Assembly: GCF_003075075.1 (NCBI RefSeq)
Contig: NZ_QCYM01000012.1
Location: 88,771-152,770, forward strand
DNA: 64,000 bases
Direction of reading: 5' to 3'
Origin: Labrenzia sp. 011
Lineage (GTDB): Bacteria; Pseudomonadota; Alphaproteobacteria; Rhizobiales; Stappiaceae
Of this stretch, positions 17,284 through 25,432 are shown piece after piece. Numbering within the stretch: position 1 is the stretch's first letter; every line of letters starts with the position of its first letter. Under the pieces are notes generated by a model. That model had not been told where the DNA came from, ran no database searches, and was given only the letters and a program-made list of their open reading frames with translations. A program made the position numbers and the translations under genes.

Positions 17284-17601
17284 TTCCGGGTTTTTGTGTT
17301 GCTGTGGATAAAGACCGGGCAGGCGGCAATACTGTCCCTCCATTGTCAGTATAGATGCACACCAAACAGTCAATATTTGTAGAATTTGATTTTTATTGAC
17401 GCTATCTCGTTTTTATTTGATTTGTGGGGTTGCCGTATCAGATAGCCGACGATATAAGGCTGTGACGATTACCTGCAAAGTAGAATCGGGTTTGATTTCC
17501 AAAGTCCGCAAGTAACAGAAATTCTTTGAACGCTTGCGATACCAATTTTTTGCAGGTTAACACCGAAATTTGAATTGAATTCAGTAAAGAACGGGTGAAA
17601 T
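17284..17601. promoter_or_regulatory. AT-rich region upstream of mucR
   Basis: These 318 bp hold no convincing gene and are strikingly AT-rich against the GC-rich surroundings (runs such as TTTTTATTTGATTTG). MucR/Ros proteins bind AT-rich, T-stretch DNA and repress their own genes in rhizobia, so this is the expected place for an autoregulated mucR promoter. No sharp palindrome was found. Confidence 0.5.
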
Positions 17602-18018
17602 ATGACTGATAGTCCGGTGGATGCAAATCTGATTGATCTAACCGCAGACATTGTCTCAGCTTATGTGAGCAATAACACTGTTGCGTCTACAGATCTGCCG
17701 AGCCTGATCAACGAAGTTTATGGCGCCTTGCAGAAAACCGCGACCGCTTCCAACGAGCCGGAGCCGGAGCCGCTGAAGCCTGCAGTGCCGGTCAAGAAAT
17801 CGGTCATGCCGGATTTCATCATCTGCCTGGAAGACGGCAAGAAGTTCAAGTCACTCAAGCGTCATCTGCGCACCCACTACAACATGACCCCGGAAGAATA
17901 TCGGGAAAAGTGGGACCTGGGCGCAGACTATCCGATGGTGGCGCCGAATTATGCAGCTGCCCGCTCCGAACTGGCCAAGAAGATGGGCCTCGGCCAGCAG
18001 CGCAAGCGCTCGAAGTAA
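17602..18018 (+). CDS. mucR: MucR/Ros-family transcriptional regulator
   Basis: The 138-residue protein has an N-terminal oligomerisation part (about 1-45), an acidic/proline linker ([15 protein letters not shown]) and a C-terminal Ros-type zinc finger domain ([20 protein letters not shown], about 74-93). The metal site reads C75-x2-D78-x9-H88-x3-H92, so Asp replaces the second Cys of the Ros finger, as in several rhizobial MucR proteins. MucR is an H-NS-like global repressor binding AT-rich DNA, controlling exopolysaccharide, motility and cell-cycle genes. A terminator hairpin follows at 18048. Confidence 0.95.
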   Translation: MTDSPVDANLIDLTADIVSAYVSNNTVASTDLPSLINEVYGALQKTATASNEPEPEPLKPAVPVKKSVMPDFIICLEDGKKFKSLKRHLRTHYNMTPEEYREKWDLGADYPMVAPNYAAARSELAKKMGLGQQRKRSK

Positions 18019-18047
18019 AATCTGTCAGAGCCAGCAGAAACGACATG

Positions 18048-18074
18048 GAGCCGCCCACCGGGCGGCTCTTTTTG
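18048..18074 (+). terminator. Intrinsic terminator of mucR
   Basis: GAGCCGCCC (18048-18056), a three-base loop ACC, and GGGCGGCTC (18060-18068) form a 9-bp GC-rich stem followed immediately by TTTTTGTTT. It starts 29 nt after the mucR stop codon. This is the clearest rho-independent terminator in the window. Confidence 0.92.
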
Positions 18075-18160
18075 TTTCAGGCGCCTGGTGGGAGTGCTCT
18101 GTTGCCGGCTGGCATGCCCTACATGCCGAGCACGTTGTGTTCAGCTGAATGACAGGCGCT

Positions 18161-18592
18161 TCAAGCGGCAGCCAGAGCGGTCTCGGCGTCCGCACGGATC
18201 CGTCCGACCATGGACCTGAGCCCGTTGGAGCGCTGCGGTGTCAGATGGTCCTGCAGACCGAGTCTGGCAAAAACGCCATCGACATCCGTATCGAGGATCT
18301 CCCTGGCGGTCTTGCCGTTGAAGAGGGCGGTTACCACCGCCACGAGCCCCTGAACAATCAGGGCGTCGCTGTCCCCCTTGAACGTGAGCATCGGGGCGCC
18401 ATCCGGGCCCTTGCCGACGGAGGTGATCAGCCAGACCTGCGAGACGCAGCCACGAACCTTGTTGGCATCCGTGCGTTCTTCCGCCGATAACGGCGGAAGC
18501 TCCCTGCCGATGTCGATCAGGTATTTGTAACGATCTTCCCAGTCATCCAGAAATTCGAAAGTTTCGAGGATTTCGCTTATGTCTGTCGTCAT
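18161..18592 (-). CDS. sufE: Cysteine desulfuration protein SufE
   Basis: The 143-residue protein matches SufE: FEFLDDWEDRYKYLIDIGR at the start, the persulfide-accepting Cys49 in VRGCVSQVW, and the C-terminal NGKTAREIL and GLQDHLTPQRSNGL motifs. It takes sulfur from the desulfurase SufS and passes it to the SufBCD scaffold for Fe-S cluster assembly. ATG 18592 is used because it gives the family length; the frame stays open upstream, and ATG 18625 would add 11 residues. No other suf gene is nearby. Confidence 0.93.
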   Translation of the reverse strand: MTTDISEILETFEFLDDWEDRYKYLIDIGRELPPLSAEERTDANKVRGCVSQVWLITSVGKGPDGAPMLTFKGDSDALIVQGLVAVVTALFNGKTAREILDTDVDGVFARLGLQDHLTPQRSNGLRSMVGRIRADAETALAAA

Positions 18593-18944
18593 GGCGCCGG
18601 TCTTTGAAAAAGGGTCGTTCCCCATATAGAGCCTGTGGCGGCAAATATGAACCATTTGATTGGGGAAAGCCGTTCGGGTGCGCGTACAGTCCCGCGATCG
18701 TGCGGATGCGCAGACGATCCGGCGGAAACGCCCGAACTCTACGGGGACATCCGGGGGCGATTGGGAAGAAGGAAAAAATTTCGCCGCAGATGAAGTGGGC
18801 AGCAGTTCATCTGCGGCGCAGCGGACGAGACCGCTGAAGTGAAGCCGTCCTTGCGGTGCTGCCGTGCAGCACCGCGTCAGCGGGGCACAATCGACCGTTT
18901 TCGGATCCAAAGGGGGCGGGGATCCGGACCAACGGCCTGTGTGC
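18593..18944. other. Intergenic stretch between sufE and DUF5330 genes
   Basis: No supported gene was found in these 352 bp, although the frame of sufE stays open through part of it. It must hold the sufE promoter. Its clearest structure is a perfect 10-bp inverted repeat at 18853-18875 (GCGGTGCTGC, loop CGT, GCAGCACCGC), about 70 nt past the DUF5330 stop on the minus strand, which may act as a transcript end for that gene. Confidence 0.5.
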
Positions 18945-19394
18945 TCAGGTCTTGCGACCCGAGCGCGGTTTGGACCGTGGTACCGGTCCAAACCCTGTCT
19001 CCGCAGGGGAGACAGTCTCCAATGCCGGCTGCAGCAGGGCGCCAGCGGTGGAAATCTCATGGGGCACACCGGCCTGCGGTGCACTGGTCGACCCTGTCAC
19101 CAGGGCGTCGTCTTCGGAACGCTCGGCGATCTGCGTGTCGAGAAACTCGTAGACGATGCGGGCGCCGTCGCGGGCGCGGCTGCCAATGACCGTCAGCGCG
19201 TTTCCGCCGGTCTCGCAGGCTCGCGGATTGCGTGAGCAGAAGCCGCTGATGTCCGAAACGGTTGCCTGAGCCACGAGAAACGCGGACACGGGATCAACCT
19301 TTTCCGTTATGGGGGTGCTTTCCCGATCCGATCCCAGAGGAATCAGAACCAGCACCAAGGTTAGCCAGAAGGCCGTCCTCAAGAGAAAGAACAT
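18945..19394 (-). CDS. DUF5330 family protein
   Basis: The 149-residue protein begins with one hydrophobic segment (MFFLLRTAFWLTLVLVLIPL), then KVDPVSAFLVAQATVSDISGFC and RNPRACETGG, the conserved core of DUF5330 proteins of Hyphomicrobiales, with two nearby Cys. Function is unknown; a single-pass inner-membrane protein or secreted product is likely. ATG 19394 starts exactly at the membrane segment; an upstream start at 19535 would add an unlikely basic leader. The last 50 codons are low-complexity and contain two strong inverted repeats (18967-19013). The adjacent sufE and mucR genes form a conserved rhizobial neighbourhood. Confidence 0.75.
   Translation of the reverse strand: MFFLLRTAFWLTLVLVLIPLGSDRESTPITEKVDPVSAFLVAQATVSDISGFCSRNPRACETGGNALTVIGSRARDGARIVYEFLDTQIAERSEDDALVTGSTSAPQAGVPHEISTAGALLQPALETVSPAETGFGPVPRSKPRSGRKT
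18967..19013 (-). repeat. Two adjacent perfect inverted repeats at the 3' end of the DUF5330 gene
   Basis: GGTTTGGACCG (18967-18977) pairs with CGGTCCAAACC (18984-18994) as an 11-bp stem with a 6-nt loop. Directly next to it, CTGTCTCC (18995-19002) pairs with GGAGACAG (19006-19013). Both lie inside the variable C-terminal coding part and would fold strongly in the mRNA. Confidence 0.7.
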
Positions 19395-19716
19395 ATCGCT
19401 ACCCAGTCTGTTCGATCTTGGGTGCCTTTCTACTGTCGGCACCCTTGTTATGGAGACACCATAGCAAGGACATGAGAATGGCCGGTTGAATCGGAAGGAC
19501 GAATTTTCATAAAATGAATCAGGTATTTGAGGCAAATTTTCTGAAAAATTGATTCAAATTTTAGCCAATCCCGTACAAGTATCTGAACAAAAGGGCATTT
19601 CCGGATTTTTTCCCGATTTGAATTCATCCTTTATCGTTCCTTAAGTGCTCGGGCACACAATGGCTTTACAGGAGCTGCGAGCGGGAATTCCTGCGTCTGT
19701 CGTGTGGTAGTGTAGA

Positions 19717-21465
19717 GTGCGTAACCTTTTGAGTTTTCTGAAAAATTTGCTGAGCCATTGGGCCTCGCGAGTCGACGGGATGATTCATCCCCACGCCGCC
19801 GGGGACAGTTTTCTGGCGCCGTTGCATCGGTCGTTCCTGATCAGCGCCATGCTGAGCGGCGCCGTCGCGCTTTTCGTCCTGCCCCTGCATCTGGCACTTG
19901 CCGGACCGCCGCATGTGGCCGAAATTCTGGTTCTGGCCTGGATGCTGAGCCAGTGGCCGCTGGCGCTCTATCTGTCGCAATCGGGCGATCTCAACAAGGT
20001 GATCGCGGTTTCGGCCTCGCTTTTTGCCTGCACTGTTGCCGCGATCTGTTTCCTGACCGGAGGGAGTGCTTCCTTCGCGGCCATCTGGCTGCTGATACCC
20101 CTGGTGGAGGCGGCCTTTGCAACCAGCCGGAAAACGCCGGTGCTTGTTGCCGCGCTTTGTACTGCTCTGCTTGCCGCCATGGCGTTTCTGCCGCTGCCGG
20201 AGCTTCAGTTCGAACCCTCGCCGGGGCCGGCGCGGTTTGTCACGGCTCTTGCCGCGCTCATCTATGCGGGCATGCTGGCCTACCGGTTGTCCGGGGACCG
20301 GCGGCGGGCCCGGACCGCGGTGCTTGCCTCCGAAAGCCGGCGGCAACTGATCAGCCAGAGTGTCTCGGAGGTCTTCTGTGAACTCGACTCCGGCGGACGG
20401 ATCCGCGTTCTGGGTGGACCGGTAAAGCAGATGTTCGGGGGACTGCCGGATGCCGGCAGCGACGACTGGCTGTTTCAGCGGCTGCATGTGGCGGACCGGC
20501 CGCTCTATCTGACCAGATTGTCCGATGTCCGGCACACCGGCGAGCCGGCAGTGTTCGATGTACGCATGCGGATCGGTGCCAGTGTTCCCGGCGAAAGCGG
20601 CCAGGCGGAATACCGGCAGCTGCAATTGCATATCAAGGCGCAAGGGAACGACGGAGCCGCTTCGGCGGATCGCAGACTGCTCCTTCTCATTCGGCAGACG
20701 GGAGCGGGGGATGTCCTTGAGCGCGCGGAAGCTGCTTCCCCGTTGCAGGAAAGCCGGACCGCCGGCATTTCGAGAACCCTGCTTGAAACCGCCGGTCTGG
20801 ATGCGCGCAAGGTTCTTGCCGAAATGATCGCCCAGGCAACGGCGTTGCAAGCCGGTGCAGGTGCCGCACCGGGAACAGCCGCGCATGCCGCCGCCGACCG
20901 GATGAAGGCGGCTGGGGAAGCGGGTCTTGAAAGGCTGGACGCTGTTCTGGAATTCCGGCCGGAGATGTGCGTGAGCGGCGAGCCGGACTACGGCACGATC
21001 GATGTTGCAGCCTGTCTCGCAGACTGTCGCAAACTGGTGACGGTCCTGGCTGACCGGCGCGGGGTGGAGATTGAAACAGATACCGCCGCCGATTTGCCGG
21101 CCGCGGTCGCGGACGAGAAACGTCTTCGCCAAGCAGTGTGTTTCATCCTGTCGGACATGATCGAGACCTCGGAACACGGAGCCGTGGTTACGGTCTCCGG
21201 ACATGCGGATTGCAACGGTCTGGAAGTCGTGCTGTCCGTCAGAAACCGGCTGTCCAGTCTGAGCTGGAGTTCGGAGGCCTCCCGGCCGGTGCTCGATTTC
21301 GCAAGCGACCTGCTGGAGGCAACCGGGGGCAGTCTGTCGGTTCTGACCATGCTGGGACATGGCGAAAGTGTCGCCCTGCGTCTTCCGGTTCGTTCCGTCC
21401 AGGTTCTGCGCCCGGCCCCGTCCCAGGCTGATACGGCCGGCCGGCCGTTCGCGAGAACTGCGTAG
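19717..21465 (+). CDS. Histidine-kinase-like membrane protein lacking catalytic boxes
   Basis: The 582-residue protein has about six N-terminal membrane helices (about 38-190), a PAS-like region (about 200-310) and a C-terminal part placed like DHp and HATPase domains. The expected phospho-acceptor box (HE.RTPL), the N box and the G1 motif DxGxG are not present; in their place are GISRTLLETAGLDARKVL, CFILSDMIETSEHGAVV and VLSVRNRLSSLSW. The closing GHGESVALRLPV resembles the end of an HATPase (G2 and last strand). It looks like a pseudokinase. The start is GTG 19717 with no good ribosome-binding site. A peptidoglycan-binding protein and DUF1491 follow in the same direction. Confidence 0.7.
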   Translation: MRNLLSFLKNLLSHWASRVDGMIHPHAAGDSFLAPLHRSFLISAMLSGAVALFVLPLHLALAGPPHVAEILVLAWMLSQWPLALYLSQSGDLNKVIAVSASLFACTVAAICFLTGGSASFAAIWLLIPLVEAAFATSRKTPVLVAALCTALLAAMAFLPLPELQFEPSPGPARFVTALAALIYAGMLAYRLSGDRRRARTAVLASESRRQLISQSVSEVFCELDSGGRIRVLGGPVKQMFGGLPDAGSDDWLFQRLHVADRPLYLTRLSDVRHTGEPAVFDVRMRIGASVPGESGQAEYRQLQLHIKAQGNDGAASADRRLLLLIRQTGAGDVLERAEAASPLQESRTAGISRTLLETAGLDARKVLAEMIAQATALQAGAGAAPGTAAHAAADRMKAAGEAGLERLDAVLEFRPEMCVSGEPDYGTIDVAACLADCRKLVTVLADRRGVEIETDTAADLPAAVADEKRLRQAVCFILSDMIETSEHGAVVTVSGHADCNGLEVVLSVRNRLSSLSWSSEASRPVLDFASDLLEATGGSLSVLTMLGHGESVALRLPVRSVQVLRPAPSQADTAGRPFARTA

Positions 21466-21473
21466 GCGGTGGC

Positions 21474-22223
21474 ATGGCAAAACAGGTAAAAAAGAAAAAA
21501 CAGGCCAAGACGCCCGACTCGTTCATGACAAGGGCAGGGCATGCGGCGCTCGACAATCCGGTGGCGGCGGGCGGTACGGTCGTGATGGGACTGACGGCCT
21601 GCCTGATCGTGGCCAATGCCGTCGGACTGCAGCCGGGAAGGCACCCCGCGCCGCTCTTTGCAACCCGCGAACGATCCGACGCGGTGCAGCTTCCCGAGCC
21701 GGGAGACCGGCGCAGCGGATTGCAGGTGCAGGAAATCTCGACCCTGGTGCTGGATCTGCAGATCTCCCTGAGAAAAATCGGTCTGTATGAAGGGCCACTT
21801 GACGGTCTGAACGGACCGGCGACGGAGCGTGCGATCCGCGCCTTCGAGCGTCGCGCCGGGAAAGTGGAAACCGGTGAAGCCAGCGAAAGCCTGCTTGCGC
21901 TGGTCCTGATGCAGGGGGATGCACCGCTGGCCGGACAGATGCCTGTGCCGCGCGCCAAGCCCGGATTTTCCGGCACCCCCGTTCAGGACACCGGTCCGGA
22001 AGCGGTTGCCGGTGTCGATGCGGATCCCCGACTGATGAAGATCCAGAAGGCGTTGTCTGAGCTGGGCTATGGTCCGCTGAAGGCGGACGGCCTTATCGGA
22101 GCCAACACCACTGCGGCCATCAAACGGTTCGAACTCGACCGGGGACTGCCCCTGACGGGCGAGCCGGGGCCGGTGGTGATCGAGCGCCTGGAAATGATCA
22201 GTGGCCGCTCGCTTTCCGGCTGA
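21474..22223 (+). CDS. Membrane-anchored protein with two peptidoglycan-binding (PGBD) domains
   Basis: The 249-residue protein has a very basic N-terminus (KQVKKKKQAK), one membrane segment (about 38-60) and then two PG_binding_1 domains in the periplasm, at about 88-140 (LQISLRKIGLYEGPLDGLNGPATERAIRAF, in part) and about 183-245 (IQKALSELGYGPLKADG). It probably tethers to the cell wall. It starts 8 nt after the pseudokinase gene and is followed by DUF1491, an order conserved in rhizobia. No catalytic domain is present. Confidence 0.82.
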   Translation: MAKQVKKKKQAKTPDSFMTRAGHAALDNPVAAGGTVVMGLTACLIVANAVGLQPGRHPAPLFATRERSDAVQLPEPGDRRSGLQVQEISTLVLDLQISLRKIGLYEGPLDGLNGPATERAIRAFERRAGKVETGEASESLLALVLMQGDAPLAGQMPVPRAKPGFSGTPVQDTGPEAVAGVDADPRLMKIQKALSELGYGPLKADGLIGANTTAAIKRFELDRGLPLTGEPGPVVIERLEMISGRSLSG

Positions 22224-22316
22224 ATTCTGATATGAGACAGCGTTTCTGGTGAGGCTCTGCTGCGGTTTGCTCACCGCTGCCGCGCCACTTCGCCGTTTCC
22301 TGTCGAGGATCGTTGA

Positions 22317-22700
22317 ATGCGGGTCACGTCCGATTTCTTTGTCAGTGCGCTTGTCCGCCGTGTGTTCAACAGCGGCGGTTTCGCTGCGGTCTCGAAACGC
22401 GGTGCACCTGAAGCGGGTGCCGTGTTCGTCAGTGTCGACAGGCTGGATGGCACCTTCGACTTTTACGGCCCCGCACCGCAGTCCATGTTCAGCGATCTTC
22501 CCGACGGCCGCCTGTTCGAGCGGATATTGCTTCAGGCTGATGGAGAGCAACTGGCCGAACGTCTTCAAAAGGAGCGCCGGATGGATCCGGATTACTGGCT
22601 GGTGGAGATCGAGGCGCGGGACGGGCAGGTGGATCTGCCGCTTGCCGGCGATGAACCCGACGCCGATCCCGATCCCGGCAAGGGCCTGTTCCGGTTCTAG
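22317..22700 (+). CDS. DUF1491 family protein
   Basis: The 127-residue soluble protein matches DUF1491: MRVTSDFFVSALVRRVFNSGG at the start, GAVFVSVDRLDGTFDFYGPAPQ, and the closing RMDPDYWLVEIEARDG. Function is unknown. It follows the PGBD protein by 93 bp and is usually found with it in Hyphomicrobiales, so a link to envelope biology is possible but unproven. The ATG at 22317 fits the family start. Confidence 0.85.
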   Translation: MRVTSDFFVSALVRRVFNSGGFAAVSKRGAPEAGAVFVSVDRLDGTFDFYGPAPQSMFSDLPDGRLFERILLQADGEQLAERLQKERRMDPDYWLVEIEARDGQVDLPLAGDEPDADPDPGKGLFRF

Positions 22701-22715
22701 GCGCAACCTCATTAT

Positions 22716-22772
22716 TGAAGACGAAATGGCATGGGAGATGCGTTCAGGCGACCACCTGAAGTCAAGTCACGA
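22716..22772 (+). repeat. Candidate short dispersed intergenic repeat, copy B
   Basis: This is the partner of 663-750. Bases 22716-22740 match at 23 of 25 positions, and TCAAGTCACGA (22762-22772) is identical. It lies between the convergent DUF1491 and DUF2336 genes. The spacing between the two shared blocks is shorter here than in copy A, as if an internal segment (the left hairpin arm) were lost. Confidence 0.4.
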
Positions 22773-22856
22773 GACATCCTCTCGACGTCCCTGCATTGCG
22801 CGGATTGGTGATTTCATAGGCGGACACCGTGTGTCCTGCGGTCCGGTCGTCGGCGA

Positions 22857-23990
22857 TCAGCTGCCGGTCTTCTGGCGTGCAGGGCCGATCTCGGCGGCGC
22901 CCGAGGTGGTCCGTGCGGTCTCCTGGGGCCTCCTGGTTTCCTGATACTGGGGAGCGTGGCGAGGAGACGCCGTACCCGTGTCCTCATCCCGCAGGATCCA
23001 CTGACTCGTCAGAACGCCGGCAGCACCCACGCTCAGCGTCCGGTGGAAGCGCAGCAGACCGCGCAAGTCCGACAGTGGCATGTCTTCCCCGAACATCCGG
23101 ATCAACACGGTGGCTGTCTGCGAGGGGGACATGCCCAGGGCCTTGAGCGCGATGGTCAGACCGTCTTTCTGGGTCCCCTGCAGCAACTGATCGCACACGG
23201 GCTGCGACAGGCTCAAACCCTGATTGAGAAGAGCGGCAAAATGCGGGCGGTCGCCGGCGCGGGCCCGGGCCACCAGGGCATCGCAAAGACGACCGTCCCG
23301 GCGATGGAGAGTTCCCGAACCGGGCGTGCGGGCCTTGTCGACGAGGCTGGTGATCTCCGCCGCCGCAATGGCCTTTGCCTTGAGCGGAGCGGGCAAATGC
23401 AGGTACTGGCCCATGAGACCGTCGGGATTGAGCGCATCCTGCCCGGCCAGTTCCAGGCCGAGAGCGGCAACGATCTCGCTGCGGCGGCTGAGCTTGTCGT
23501 GATGGACCGGAGCGAGGCGGACATCTTCCCGTTGCAGCAGAACCCGGATGACATCGGCGCCCGCGTGCTCGCACAGGGCGGTGAGAACCGATTCGCGCAA
23601 TGAGGGGCGGTTGGCAATCGCACGCCGGAGCGAATCCGGTCCGGACCTGACCTTGCGCAGCAGGAGATCCACAGAAAGCCTTTGACTGTAACGAAGCGCC
23701 GGATAGGCGGTCAGTTCGTCCTCGTCGGAAGCCAGGAGTTCCAGCAGGTCGTCGGGTATTTCCGGATGGGCGGCGAGCATGGAGGCAATCCGGCGGCGAT
23801 CCTGAAGAGTGGTCGCGGGCAGGAGATTGCGTGCCAGTTCCAGAAAAATCTTCTTTTCTTCAACGTCATGCCAGGACTTCCCGACGAAGAGCTCCGTTGC
23901 CGCGAGCAGCACGCCACCATCCTGCGGCGCCTTTTTCCGGCCATGCGCGGACGTGTGAACGGATGAATCGACGTGAGGCCTTTGACGCAT
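22857..23990 (-). CDS. DUF2336 domain-containing protein
   Basis: The 377-residue all-helical cytoplasmic protein has HEAT-like content and the DUF2336 features EEKKIFLELARNLLP, AAHPEIPDDLLELLASDEDELTAYP in part, and RRSEIVAALGLELAGQ. DUF2336 proteins are alphaproteobacterial and of unknown biochemical role. The last 45 residues are disordered (RHAPQYQETRRPQETAR). ATG 23990 has AGGTG 7 nt upstream. It is transcribed divergently from the small 24184 gene. Confidence 0.8.
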   Translation of the reverse strand: MRQRPHVDSSVHTSAHGRKKAPQDGGVLLAATELFVGKSWHDVEEKKIFLELARNLLPATTLQDRRRIASMLAAHPEIPDDLLELLASDEDELTAYPALRYSQRLSVDLLLRKVRSGPDSLRRAIANRPSLRESVLTALCEHAGADVIRVLLQREDVRLAPVHHDKLSRRSEIVAALGLELAGQDALNPDGLMGQYLHLPAPLKAKAIAAAEITSLVDKARTPGSGTLHRRDGRLCDALVARARAGDRPHFAALLNQGLSLSQPVCDQLLQGTQKDGLTIALKALGMSPSQTATVLIRMFGEDMPLSDLRGLLRFHRTLSVGAAGVLTSQWILRDEDTGTASPRHAPQYQETRRPQETARTTSGAAEIGPARQKTGS

Positions 23991-24183
23991 GACACCTGTC
24001 TACAAAATACAGAAGACCGGACCACCGGCTGGAGTTGTTTCGTTCAAATTGCCCTAAAAGCGTTAGCATCCTGTTAACCCTGACGGCTTCCTAATGAAGC
24101 TCGCAGGAAGTAATGCGTCGCCCGTTTGACCGAGTTCCGCCGGTATGACACCGCCGGAGCAAGAGGAACCGAAGGAGGAGACG

Positions 24184-24393
24184 ATGGGCAATTTGTTGGA
24201 CTTCGCGTCAGCACAGCGCCCCGCTGCACGAGTGGGGCGTCCATGTGACAGCCGCTACGCGACCGGCCGGGATGCCATTGGAGAAGTTATCCTCTTCCCA
24301 GGTGTCCGGTATGAGCGACATGACCTTGATCTTGCCGCGCGAATCGCGACCATCGGAAAAGCTGCTGGACCGGCCGGCTCCGACAAGGACTGA
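24184..24393 (+). CDS. Small conserved hypothetical protein (69 aa)
   Basis: ATG 24184 has a textbook Shine-Dalgarno (AAGGAGGAGAC) directly upstream. The 69-residue product carries GEVILFPGVRYERHD, a motif seen in short uncharacterised rhizobial proteins. It has no membrane segment or signal. The lipoprotein gene follows 58 bp later on the same strand, so they may share a transcript. The function is unknown. Confidence 0.6.
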   Translation: MGNLLDFASAQRPAARVGRPCDSRYATGRDAIGEVILFPGVRYERHDLDLAARIATIGKAAGPAGSDKD

Positions 24394-24451
24394 CGGTTCG
24401 CGTCACTCCAGCCGCGTTGCCGACACTTTCAGCGGTTTGGAGAAACGCCCT

Positions 24452-25309
24452 ATGGGCAAATGTGAAGCGGTACATTCCGGTTCCGCGCAGGGCGGGGCAC
24501 AGAGATGCGGACGAGGCCTTGCGCTGGCCGCTGTCCTGCTCGCCACCGCCTCCCTGGCTGCCTGTGTCCGTCCGACCGGAGATTTCGATCGTGCGCGCCC
24601 CTCGGTGATCCATGACGACCTCATGCCCAGAGCCGGAAATGAAGCGGCACGGCTGCGCGGCGATCCTGTGTCGAAATTCAATTACACCAATGACGAAAAG
24701 CTGCTGCGCAACCGCGGCTGGACGCTGATCCGTCCGCCCTGGACCAAGGACTGGATCGGCGGCACCATGGTGGAGCTGTCGCGCACGCGCGTGCTGCCGG
24801 AAACCGAAGGCCGCGTGCCGCCCGATCTTTACCTGATCTATCTGCGCTCGGACAAATTCCGGTCCTCGGACGCCCGCTACGACAAGATCGCGTCCGATGC
24901 ATCCGGTGACGCGGAACTGGTCATGCCGTTCTGCACGGTGGCGGTCCGGGTCGAAAAGGCGGATGACGAGCGACTGAGGGTTCTGGGCAACAAGGCGGTG
25001 ACCACCCAGGAAACCTATGACGGCGCCAAGGCGCGGGTGTGGGAAAACCGGGTGATGACCAAATGGGTCGCTCAAGCGCTGCGCTACCGGATCATCGCCT
25101 ACAAGAAGGCGCTGGAAGGTCTCGAGATCGAAACACCCAGCCGGGACCGGGTCTGGAAAGTCAACAATGCCATCCGCGAGCTCGAGGGTCAGGTGAAGCT
25201 GGCCGAGGCAAGCTGCGAACGGGGCAACCGCTACAGCAGCGATGCGCCGGCCAGGAAATCGCGGATCTACACCGGCTGGGGTGTCGAGCGGGCGCCGGTG
25301 GTGAAGTAG
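24452..25309 (+). CDS. Predicted lipoprotein, conserved in Hyphomicrobiales, unknown function
   Basis: The 285-residue product has a signal ending LATASLAAC, a clear lipobox with the modified Cys at about residue 38. The mature part has FNYTNDEKLLRNRGWTLIRPPW, repeated acidic/basic helices, and a C-terminal KVNNAIRELEGQVKLAEASC. No enzyme motif is seen. ATG 24452 is chosen because GGAG lies 9 nt upstream and it places the lipobox normally; the open frame runs on upstream to 24245. The gene converges on the DUF1254 gene. Confidence 0.7.
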   Translation: MGKCEAVHSGSAQGGAQRCGRGLALAAVLLATASLAACVRPTGDFDRARPSVIHDDLMPRAGNEAARLRGDPVSKFNYTNDEKLLRNRGWTLIRPPWTKDWIGGTMVELSRTRVLPETEGRVPPDLYLIYLRSDKFRSSDARYDKIASDASGDAELVMPFCTVAVRVEKADDERLRVLGNKAVTTQETYDGAKARVWENRVMTKWVAQALRYRIIAYKKALEGLEIETPSRDRVWKVNNAIRELEGQVKLAEASCERGNRYSSDAPARKSRIYTGWGVERAPVVK

Positions 25310-25331
25310 CGCGCGCCGCGTCCGGAAACGT

Positions 25332-25360
25332 GCCGGCCAAATTCGAATGCACGGGCCGGC
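25332..25360. repeat. Inverted repeat between convergent genes
   Basis: GCCGGCC (25332-25338) and GGCCGGC (25354-25360) form a 7-bp stem with a 15-nt loop midway between the stops at 25309 and 25433. A run of five A follows on the plus strand, so it does not fit a plus-strand intrinsic terminator. Confidence 0.35.
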
Positions 25361-25432
25361 AAAAACCACCTTCCGACATTGTCATGTCCGCGCATTCGCT
25401 CGCCGGGAGGCGCGCGGCCGATGTCCGATGCC

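Noticed and set aside
25332..25360. Intrinsic terminator for the lipoprotein gene
   Set aside because: Stem is present but followed by A residues on the plus strand; kept only as an inverted repeat.
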